Shown here in pieces: positions 8,379-14,823 of a stretch of DNA of 64,000 bases. A model generated the notes under the pieces. It made no database searches, was not told where the DNA came from, and saw only the letters and a list, made by a program, of their open reading frames with translations. Position 1 is the stretch's first letter. Every line of letters begins with the position of its first letter. The position numbers and the translations under genes were made by a program. The stretch is from the NCBI GenBank assembly GCA_035325905.1, contig DAOKYY010000009.1, positions 6,739 through 70,738 of the forward strand, written 5' to 3'. This stretch comes from DYGX01 sp035325905. Lineage in GTDB: Bacteria; Chloroflexota; Anaerolineae; Aggregatilineales; Aggregatilineaceae.

Positions 8379-9244
8379 CACGTGGTCTCCTCTCCGTGTG
8401 GACGGGCCGGTGCGGCGAGGTCCAGCGCCCTGTCGAGCGCCCGGCTGAACGCCAGCGCCGACGGGTAGCGCGCCGCCGCTTGTTTGGCGAGCGCCTGCGC
8501 CAGCACGCGGCGCACGGCGTGCGGCAGCGCCCGATTGATCGCGAGCGGATCGGGCGGGGCGTCGCCGATGTGCTGCGCCATGACCGCCAGCGCGGTCGGG
8601 CCGCTGAAAGGCCGTCGCCCGGTCAGCATCTCGTAGGCGACGACCGCCAGCGCGTACTGGTCGCTGGCGCGCACCGCTGGCTCGCCCCGGCACTGCTCCG
8701 GCGCGGCGTAAGCGGCGGTGCCGACGAATTCGCCCGCCGTTTCCTGCGCGGCGCCGATGACCGTCGCCACGCCAAAATCCGCCAGAAAGGGCGCGCTCTC
8801 GCCGTCCAGCAGCACGTTCGCGGGCTTCACGTCGCGGTGAATGACGCCGCGCGCGTGGGCGTAATCGAGCGCCCCGGCGAGCTGGCGGACCCAGGTCGCG
8901 GCTTGCGCCAGGTCGAGCGGCGCGGCGCGCAGCTCGTCCTTGAGCGAGCGACCGCCGAGCAGCCGCATGACGAGATACGGAATATCGCCGTCTTCGCCGA
9001 AGTCGTAGACCGGCAGAATATGCGGGTGACGCAGGCCGAGCAGCAGCGCGGCCTCGTGCTCGAACCGCGCGCGGGCGGCGGGCTGCTGCTCCAGGTGCAG
9101 CGCCAGCACCTTGATCGCGACCTCGGCGCCGGTCTCGATGTGGCGCGCGCGATAGACGTTCGCCATGCCGCCCGCGCCGATCTTCTCTGTCACCAGGTAG
9201 GGACCGATTGGGCGGGGCAGCGGCCCGGTCGGGAAAGGCGACAT
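8378..9244 (-). CDS. Soluble Hanks-type Ser/Thr protein kinase
   Basis: 288 residues: essentially a bare kinase domain with no membrane helix or sensor. The glycine loop is IGAGGMANVY (22-31), followed by AIKVL (Lys45), HRDVKPAN, LADFGVA and AAPEQ, all catalytic residues intact. It closely resembles the kinase at 5419 (shared HPHILPVYD, DYAHARGVIHRD and YEMLTGRRPF-like segments), so the two are paralogues. A GAGGAC site sits six bases before the ATG. It overlaps the ICMT-like gene and follows the hydrolase by 29 bases, probably in one operon with hydrolase, TPR protein and methyltransferase. Confidence 0.92.
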   Translation of the reverse strand: MSPFPTGPLPRPIGPYLVTEKIGAGGMANVYRARHIETGAEVAIKVLALHLEQQPAARARFEHEAALLLGLRHPHILPVYDFGEDGDIPYLVMRLLGGRSLKDELRAAPLDLAQAATWVRQLAGALDYAHARGVIHRDVKPANVLLDGESAPFLADFGVATVIGAAQETAGEFVGTAAYAAPEQCRGEPAVRASDQYALAVVAYEMLTGRRPFSGPTALAVMAQHIGDAPPDPLAINRALPHAVRRVLAQALAKQAAARYPSALAFSRALDRALDLAAPARPHGEETT

Positions 9245-9273
9245 GCGCGCGTCCTCGGCGGCTGGCGCGGCGG

Positions 9274-10032
9274 CTAGAGCCGCTCCGCCAGCCAGTCAAT
9301 CGTCCAGGCGAAGACCGTCTGCCGCCAGTCCGGGCGGGTGAAAGTGTGGCTGCCACCCTCGAACCAGCGTAGCGCGCCCCGGTCGCCGAGCGCGGCGGCG
9401 TAGGCTTCGGCGGCAGCGGTCGGCACGACGGCGTCGTCCGTCGCGTGGATCACCAGCGTCGGCCCGGCGTAGCGCTCGATCGCGGCCAACGGGTCCGCCT
9501 GGCGCAGCGACTCGATCAGCCCCGCGCCGACCGTCAGCCCGCCGCTGATGCGGTTCCCGTCCGGCCCCGGCGCGAGATCGTTGTCCAGGTTGCGCGCCAT
9601 CTGGCGCGTGCTGGCAACGGCGTTCCACAGCACGGCGGCCTTCACCCGCGCGTCTTGCCCGGCTAGCAGCGCGGTGATCGCCCCGCCCAGGCTCAGGCCG
9701 ACGACGCCCACGCGAGCCGGGTCGAGGCCGGTCTGCTGCGCGATCCAGTCCAGCGCGGCGGCGGCGTCTGCGACTTCGGTCTCGACGGTGAACTCCTGAA
9801 AGTCGCCGTCGCTGTCGCCGGAGCCGTAGAAGTCGAAGCGCAGCGCCGCGAACCCGGCGGCGGCCAGGGCGCGCGCCATCTGCACGTACAGCCGATCCTG
9901 CTCGATATGCTGGCCGGTGAAGCCGTGCAGCAGCATGGCGACCGGCGCGGGGGTGGCGGAGTCCGGGCGGTGCAGCAGGCCGCGCAGCGTGCCAAGCGGC
10001 CCCGCGAAGGCGACCTGCTCGACGGTGGGCAT
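9274..10032 (-). CDS. Alpha/beta hydrolase (acyl esterase-like)
   Basis: 252 residues. LLHGFTGQHIEQDRLY gives the HG oxyanion motif, GLSLGG the nucleophile elbow, DDAVVP the acid region and GGSHTF the catalytic His. The arrangement resembles cinnamoyl/feruloyl-esterase-type and BAAT-like cytosolic hydrolases (YDFYGSGDSDGDF-type segment). No signal peptide, so probably intracellular. It begins three bases after the TPR gene stop with an AAGGACGAG site, indicating co-transcription. The substrate cannot be told from sequence. Confidence 0.85.
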   Translation of the reverse strand: MPTVEQVAFAGPLGTLRGLLHRPDSATPAPVAMLLHGFTGQHIEQDRLYVQMARALAAAGFAALRFDFYGSGDSDGDFQEFTVETEVADAAAALDWIAQQTGLDPARVGVVGLSLGGAITALLAGQDARVKAAVLWNAVASTRQMARNLDNDLAPGPDGNRISGGLTVGAGLIESLRQADPLAAIERYAGPTLVIHATDDAVVPTAAAEAYAAALGDRGALRWFEGGSHTFTRPDWRQTVFAWTIDWLAERL

Positions 10033-10035
10033 CGG

Positions 10036-10596
10036 TTACTCGTCCTTGTCCGGCGCAGAGGTCGCCTGCCCGGTCAGGCGGTTGCGCAGGCCGAGCAGGT
10101 TGCGCATCAGCTTCTGGCGGGCGTTCGGATGCTTGACGTAATCCAGCCCGACCTCGTAGGTCGCCGCCGCCTGGGTGACGTGCCCGCCGCGCAGTTGCAA
10201 GTCCGCGATGGCGAGCACGGTCTGGCCGTAGTTTTCCTCGTCGCCGATCTCCATGAACAGCGCCGACGCCTCGCGGTAGTTGGTGATCGCCTGCTCAGTG
10301 TTGCCCAGCTTGGCGTAGACGCGCCCCATGTTGCCGAGCGCCTGCGCCAGGCGGCTCTGGTCGCCGCGTGCCTGGAAAACGTCGCGCGCCGCCTGCATCT
10401 CGGCCAGCGCCGCGTCGTACTGGCCGACGCTGTGCAGCGCCAGCCCCAGGTTGACGCGCATCTCGGCGGCCAGATCGTCCTCGCCCGCCGCCTCATAGGC
10501 GCTCCGGGCGGCGCGGAAGGTCTCCGCCGCCCGCTCGTAATCCTGCTGCATGAACTGCTGGATGCCCTGATCCTTCAGACTCTCGGCGTTCGCCAT
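10036..10596 (-). CDS. Tetratricopeptide repeat protein
   Basis: 186 residues, almost all TPR: units beginning near QGIQQFMQQDYERAAETFRA, AAEMRVNLGLALHSVGQYDA, LAQALGNMGRVYAKLGNTEQ and YGQTVLAIADLQLRGGHVTQ, each with the W/LGY-A-F/Y-A-P spacing. No signal peptide, so cytoplasmic. TPRs act as protein-interaction scaffolds; the neighbours (hydrolase, Ser/Thr kinase, degenerate nucleotide-kinase-like protein) are possible partners. ATG 10596 follows GAGGGGAGAG; the longer frame upstream overlaps the next gene's shadow. Confidence 0.85.
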   Translation of the reverse strand: MANAESLKDQGIQQFMQQDYERAAETFRAARSAYEAAGEDDLAAEMRVNLGLALHSVGQYDAALAEMQAARDVFQARGDQSRLAQALGNMGRVYAKLGNTEQAITNYREASALFMEIGDEENYGQTVLAIADLQLRGGHVTQAAATYEVGLDYVKHPNARQKLMRNLLGLRNRLTGQATSAPDKDE

Positions 10597-10760
10597 GCCT
10601 GTATGCTCTCCCCTCGCTGATCGCACGCCGCGCCAGCCCGATGCGCCCTGCTCCTGGCTGTCGCTAGCTGCTCTGTGCTGCCTTTCGCGGTTCCTGGCGG
10701 TTCTACGCTGTCTAATTGTGCAGGCGATCGCGCGGTCCGCGCAAGCGCGCCTGCCCCTGC

Positions 10761-11390
10761 TCACGCCATGTACAGGCCGCCGGTCGCCTCCAGCCAGTCC
10801 GCGATGCGCTCGACGGCGCGCGGCACGTCGTTGTCGGAAATGTCCAGACGCAGCGCTGGCAGCAACGATTCGCTCACCAGCCGGTCCATCAGCGCCTGCT
10901 CCGCCACGAACACGCTCAGGTCGTCGTACTGCTTCGGGTTGCCAGAGACTTTCAGCCGCTCGGCGCGCGCCGCCTCGAACGACTCCGCCGAGCGCGTGAC
11001 GTACACCAGCCGGAAGCCGAGCGGCGCGAGCCGCTGCTCCAGCCAGGTGAAGTCGTAATCCTTGCCGCGCTCGCGCAGCTGGACGACGCGCGTCGAGATG
11101 TGGAAGCGGTCCACAATCCATGAGTAGTAACGCTGAAGCTCAAACAGGCGCGCCCAGGTGTGATACGTCTCCATCGCCAGGGCTTCTTCTTCGGGCGCGA
11201 AGTTGATCAGCCCGCGACCCCAGGGGAAATTGGTGAAGGCGCACCACTCGGCGGAGATCAGCGGCGAGTGGTAGCGGTACTTGCGCGGACCGACGATGCG
11301 CGGGTGCTCGTTGAGCGCGAAGGCGATATCGGTCTTGAACGTCAGGCGCGTGCCTTCGAGGATAACTTTCGGGCAGAGCTTGCGTCCCAT
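10761..11390 (-). CDS. Thymidylate-kinase-like P-loop protein with degenerate Walker A
   Basis: 209 residues. It opens KVILEGTRLTFKTDIAFAL, which matches the first strand, P-loop and helix of thymidylate/deoxynucleoside kinases (VLEGxxGxGKSTxAxxL), but the loop is GTRLTFKT (13-20): the Gly before Lys is Phe. Later it has DRFHISTRVVQL, like the DRxHxS motif that binds the nucleoside, then VTRSAESFEAARAERLKVSG as a lid-like basic segment, and LDISDNDVPRAVERIADWL at the end, typical of this fold. The fold call is inference from motif order; catalysis may be lost. It lies 45 bases downstream of the ArnT-like gene and upstream of the TPR gene. Confidence 0.55.
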   Translation of the reverse strand: MGRKLCPKVILEGTRLTFKTDIAFALNEHPRIVGPRKYRYHSPLISAEWCAFTNFPWGRGLINFAPEEEALAMETYHTWARLFELQRYYSWIVDRFHISTRVVQLRERGKDYDFTWLEQRLAPLGFRLVYVTRSAESFEAARAERLKVSGNPKQYDDLSVFVAEQALMDRLVSESLLPALRLDISDNDVPRAVERIADWLEATGGLYMA

Positions 11391-11435
11391 GCTTCGTCCC
11401 CCCTTGTGTCCCCGTCACCCCGGACGTGGTATCCC

Positions 11436-13370
11436 CTACTGCACGGTCAGCGTGCCGATAGCCGCGTAATCCGCCCCATCGCTCGCCGGAAGAATAGCCT
11501 GGTCCCAATAGGTATACAGCTTGACGCCGATGGTGTACGATCCCGGCGGCAGATCGGCGGGCAGTTCGAGCGGGTGCGCGTCGAAGACCGGGGTCCCTGG
11601 CGTCCAGGCGCTCGTCGGCGCGCGGCCCCCGGCGGGGAAGCTGTCGTGCTGGGCGCGCAGCGCGCCGCTCTGGTCCAGCAAGAAAACGGAGACGCTGTAA
11701 TCGACCGGAACCGGCGCGCCGGTCTGCCACCACAGCAGGACCGGGATCGTCGCGCCCGGCGCGGCCTCGGCAGGGAAATCGACGCGGCGCAGCGCGATCG
11801 CCTCGCCGAAGCGCGCAACCTCGCCCGGCGCGCCCTCGTCGAGCGCCAGCCGGTCGTAGCGATAGGCGTAGATCGGGTGGCCGTGATGCTGATAATTCAG
11901 CGTCGCGGTCCGCACGAAGCCCTCCTGCGCCAGCAGATCGAGCGCGTCGTGCTTCTTGGCTTCGTCGCCCCAGTAGGCGAGCCATAGCCCGCCGGTGCGG
12001 TCGAGCGCGGCCTTGAGGTAGGGCAGAAAGAGCGTGCCGTAACGCTTGCGATAGTCGTAGAGCGAGATCGCCGGGTCGCCGGATACGTCTTGCGGAAGCT
12101 GCCGCATCGCCGCGCGCACGTCGGCGTCAGGCAGCGCCAGCTCTAAGTGATACCACAGCGCGGCGTGCTCGCCCTCTACGTCGATCAGCACTGGCTCTTC
12201 GGCCGGGCGCTGAAAGGCGATGTCGGCGGCCATCTGGCGCCAGGGCGGCTTGACGTAGTACGCGCTGGTCACGAGCAGGCCGTTGACGACGATCAGCGCC
12301 ACCAGGAAGCCGCGCCCGAAGCGATCGAAGGCGGTCAGGCCGAAGCCGACCAGCAGCGCGATCGCCGGCATGATGACCGAGATATTGCGGTCGGTCAGCA
12401 GCGGGAAGCGGCTGTGCAGCGCAACCGTCAGGATAATCGGCAGGCCGAGCCATAGCGCGGCCAGCAGCGCGCCCGACAGGCGTCTGTCGCGGGGCAGGCG
12501 GCCCATCGCCCCCGGCGTGCGGACCAGCGGCCCCAGCCAGCCTGCCAGCGCCAGCAGGCCGTAGAGCGCGACCGGGCTGCCGAGCGATTCGGTCGCCAGG
12601 TAAGTGAGCGTCGCGCGGTTGAACGGCATCGCCCGGCCGGTGAGGATCGCCTCCTCCAGCGAGGTGTTCATCGACTGGTACATGGCGACCAGCGCCCAGG
12701 GCACGAACGCTAGCCCGATCGCCGCGTTGAGCAGCGCGAAATGCCGCCAGCGATCCCTGCCGCGCAGCGTGACCAGCGCGTGGGCCGCGATCGCCAGGTT
12801 GACCATGAGCGAGTAGTAGTGCAGGTGGACGCCGAGCACGCTCGCGGCGACGAATCCGAGCGCCGCGCCGCCCCGGGGAGCCTGCCGCCAGCGCAGATAA
12901 AACAGCGTGATTGCCATCATCACGAAGTAGAGGATTGGGTAGCCGCGCACTTCCTGCGTCAGCACGACATGCTTGTCCATCAGCGCGAAGGCCAGCGCCG
13001 CGCCGGCTCCCGCCACCGGCATGAACAGCCGCGCGCCGAGCCGGTAGAGCAGGGCGATGCTGGCGATCGAGAACAGCACGGTGAGCCAGCGCAGGCCCAG
13101 CACGCTCGGCCCGGCCAGCAACGACCAGCCGCGCAGCAGGTAGGTGTAGACCGGCCCGTGCTGGTCGGTGATGATCATCGACATGATGGCGCGGGGGCTG
13201 TCCCCGCGCGCCAGCCACATCGACCAGCCTTCGTCGCCCCACAGGCCCTGATCGTTGAGGCCATGAATGCGCAGCGCCGACCCCAGCAGCAGGACGGCCA
13301 GCATCGCGAACAGGGCAGGCCGCGTCGTGACGTGCAGGGGCAAACTGGAGTCGGGGGTTGGGTGGGTCAT
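11436..13370 (-). CDS. ArnT/PMT-like GT-C membrane glycosyltransferase with C-terminal beta domain
   Basis: 644 residues. After helix 1 comes GLWGDEGWSMWLARGD with the family's acidic pair on the first outer loop, followed by many hydrophobic helices to about residue 395 (GT39/ArnT type, transferring sugars from polyprenyl phosphate). An extracytoplasmic region follows, ending in a beta-sandwich (about 525-640: ATIPVLLWWQTGAPV, LPADLPPGSYTIGVKLY). The same C-terminal design recurs in the protein at 14824-17445. The ATG at 13370 has no ribosome-binding site and lies about two bases after the predicted transcription start, so it may be leaderless. The acceptor is unknown. Confidence 0.85.
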   Translation of the reverse strand: MTHPTPDSSLPLHVTTRPALFAMLAVLLLGSALRIHGLNDQGLWGDEGWSMWLARGDSPRAIMSMIITDQHGPVYTYLLRGWSLLAGPSVLGLRWLTVLFSIASIALLYRLGARLFMPVAGAGAALAFALMDKHVVLTQEVRGYPILYFVMMAITLFYLRWRQAPRGGAALGFVAASVLGVHLHYYSLMVNLAIAAHALVTLRGRDRWRHFALLNAAIGLAFVPWALVAMYQSMNTSLEEAILTGRAMPFNRATLTYLATESLGSPVALYGLLALAGWLGPLVRTPGAMGRLPRDRRLSGALLAALWLGLPIILTVALHSRFPLLTDRNISVIMPAIALLVGFGLTAFDRFGRGFLVALIVVNGLLVTSAYYVKPPWRQMAADIAFQRPAEEPVLIDVEGEHAALWYHLELALPDADVRAAMRQLPQDVSGDPAISLYDYRKRYGTLFLPYLKAALDRTGGLWLAYWGDEAKKHDALDLLAQEGFVRTATLNYQHHGHPIYAYRYDRLALDEGAPGEVARFGEAIALRRVDFPAEAAPGATIPVLLWWQTGAPVPVDYSVSVFLLDQSGALRAQHDSFPAGGRAPTSAWTPGTPVFDAHPLELPADLPPGSYTIGVKLYTYWDQAILPASDGADYAAIGTLTVQ

Positions 13371-13378
13371 GGCGAGCG

Positions 13379-13407
13379 ATTGTACCGCGTTCGGCGTGCG
13401 GCGGGAA
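13379..13407 (-). promoter_or_regulatory. Promoter of ArnT-like gene, probably leaderless
   Basis: Minus strand: TTCCCG (13407-13402), 17-base spacer, TACAAT (13384-13379). The predicted start near 13372 is almost at the ATG (13370), consistent with absence of a Shine-Dalgarno sequence. Confidence 0.5.
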
Positions 13408-13409
13408 TC

Positions 13410-13443
13410 AAAACGCCCGGCTCTGTCCATGACAGGCCGGGCG
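13410..13443 (-). terminator. Rho-independent terminator of cold-shock gene
   Basis: Minus-strand hairpin: CGCCCGGC (13443-13436) pairs with GCCGGGCG (13421-13414), with an inner CTGTC/GACAG stem, one bulged base and a three-base loop, followed by TTTTG. It starts 22 bases after the csp stop. Confidence 0.88.
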
Positions 13444-13465
13444 CTGGTCGATGCTCAGCCGGTGT

Positions 13466-13684
13466 TTAGCGGCTCAGGCGGACGACGTCGGCAGCCTGCG
13501 GACCCTTCGGCCCTTCGGCGATCGTGAACTCAACGCGCTCGCCTTCGGCCAGCTCGCGGTAGCCGGAACCCTGAATGGCGCTGAAGTGGACGAACACGTC
13601 CGAGCCACCTTCGCGCTGGATGAATCCAAAGCCCTTCTGGGCGTTGAACCACTTCACGGTTCCCTGGATGCGATTCGACGACAT
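13466..13684 (-). CDS. csp: Cold-shock protein (CspA family)
   Basis: 72 residues, full family length. It begins GTVKWFNAQKGFGFIQ (RNP1 = KGFGFI), then VFVHFSAI (RNP2), GERVEFTI and GPQAADV. This is a single OB-fold RNA/DNA chaperone that melts mRNA structure. ATG 13684 follows AAGGAGA at ideal spacing; the frame is open further upstream but that part is untranslated leader. It has its own strong promoter, a leader of about 138 bases and its own terminator, so it is monocistronic. Confidence 0.97.
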   Translation of the reverse strand: MSSNRIQGTVKWFNAQKGFGFIQREGGSDVFVHFSAIQGSGYRELAEGERVEFTIAEGPKGPQAADVVRLSR

Positions 13685-13823
13685 GTTTGGGAGTCTCCTT
13701 CCCTGATACAAAAAACGGTTGCTTGGAGCATAGGAGTTTGCGACAGGGACAAAAAACTCCCGGGCACGCGGGTTTGGGCGCCAGGGAATTTGACTTCCGG
13801 TACTGCGAACAACCTGCTCCACG
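13685..13823 (-). promoter_or_regulatory. Long 5' leader of the cold-shock gene
   Basis: The predicted start near 13823 gives an untranslated leader of about 138 bases, a length typical of cspA-type thermosensing leaders. It contains GTTTTTTGTATCAGGG just before AAGGAGA, and A/T-rich patches unlike the surrounding DNA. Structure was not computed; regulation by temperature is inference. Confidence 0.45.
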
Positions 13824-13829
13824 CGCATC

Positions 13830-13858
13830 ATTGTATGACATCCTGTTACGGATGTAAA
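13830..13858 (-). promoter_or_regulatory. Sigma70-type promoter of cold-shock gene
   Basis: Minus strand: TTTACA (13858-13853), 17-base spacer, TACAAT (13835-13830); 5 of 6 matches in each hexamer, among the best promoters in the window. Confidence 0.75.
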
Positions 13859-13914
13859 TAGGCAGTTTTTCAGGGAAGGGTTTACAGCCGTGTCAAGAAG
13901 GCGCCGATCCGCCT

Positions 13915-14658
13915 CTAGAGGGTGATGTTGAGGATCGCTTCGGCGATGTCGCGCATCTCCTGCGCGGACATCCGCGACAGCTTCATCGCCAGCTCAAGAT
14001 ACGCCTGGTTGACCGGCTTGGTGACGAAACGCCGCATGTCTTCGGGCATCTCCGCCAGGCGCTTGAAGTCCTCTTGCAGCGCCAAGAAATCCCCGACGCG
14101 GCTGACATCCTCGAAGAAAGTGGACAGGTTCACGCCGCACGCGCTGGCAAGCGTCATTAGCACCGGCAGGGGGATCGGGCGGCGCCCCAGCTCATACGCC
14201 TGGACGTGCGCGGCGGTCACGCCCGACTCCTGAGCAAGTTGCTCCGGCGTCAGGTTGGCGTCGATCCTCGCCTGGCGCAGCACCGCGCCGATCAGCCGTT
14301 GCCGCAGCGTGACATATTCGCGCGCGTCGATGCCCTGCTGCTCGGCTTGCTGCGCGAGGGTCTGCGCGCCCATGAAGTGGCTGAGCGGGACCTGGAGCGT
14401 GTGCGCCAGCAACTCGATCTGCGGCAGCGAGGGCATCGCCTCGCCATACTCCCAGGCTTCAAGCGTATCCGGTGTGGCGCCGATCCGGTCCGCGCACGCC
14501 TCCAGGCTCAGCCCGGCCGCCTCGCGCGCGTCGCGAATCAGCACGCCCAGAATGCGCGCGCGCAGCAGGTACAGCTCGTCGAAGTTGCGCGGCGCGCCGC
14601 TGTCGGCCCGCTCGTCGGAGTGCCGGCGCATGCGATCGGCGATATCGCTGAAGCTCAT
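13915..14658 (-). CDS. Double-XRE helix-turn-helix regulator
   Basis: 247 residues with two successive Cro/C1-type HTH domains. The first is about 36-95 (LIRDAREAAGLSLEACADRI, then TLEAWEYGEAMPSLPQIELL), the second about 122-180 (VLRQARIDANLTPEQLAQES, then VQAYELGRRPIPLPVLMTLA). The C-terminal helical part (EDFKRLAEMPEDMRRFVTKP...) has no recognised ligand domain and may dimerise. A good promoter and a GGGAGGA site precede the ATG. Two HTH units in one chain could allow binding of pseudo-palindromic sites as a monomer. Targets unknown; the divergent neighbour is the membrane protein at 14824. Confidence 0.85.
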   Translation of the reverse strand: MSFSDIADRMRRHSDERADSGAPRNFDELYLLRARILGVLIRDAREAAGLSLEACADRIGATPDTLEAWEYGEAMPSLPQIELLAHTLQVPLSHFMGAQTLAQQAEQQGIDAREYVTLRQRLIGAVLRQARIDANLTPEQLAQESGVTAAHVQAYELGRRPIPLPVLMTLASACGVNLSTFFEDVSRVGDFLALQEDFKRLAEMPEDMRRFVTKPVNQAYLELAMKLSRMSAQEMRDIAEAILNITL

Positions 14659-14693
14659 CGGTCAGTCCTCCCAGGGCGGCCAGATGTGCTCGT

Positions 14694-14722
14694 ATTATAC
14701 GGGCGCGGCGATCCCGGCGCAA
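14694..14722 (-). promoter_or_regulatory. Promoter of double-XRE regulator
   Basis: Minus strand: TTGCGC (14722-14717), 17-base spacer, perfect TATAAT (14699-14694). It leaves a leader of about 30 bases before the ATG at 14658. Confidence 0.6.
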
Positions 14723-14823
14723 AGCGCAGCCGTGCCTGGCCTCGCCGCCGGTTTTGGAGGGAGGTTTGCCCTGCCTGTGGTACACTGTGCTGCCGGGAAC
14801 CGGACCACTCACAGGGAGAGCTG

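Noticed and set aside
13685..13831. N-terminal extension of the cold-shock protein (open frame to 13831)
   Set aside because: CspA proteins are about 70 residues; AAGGAGA sits just before ATG 13684, and 13831 lies within the promoter -10.
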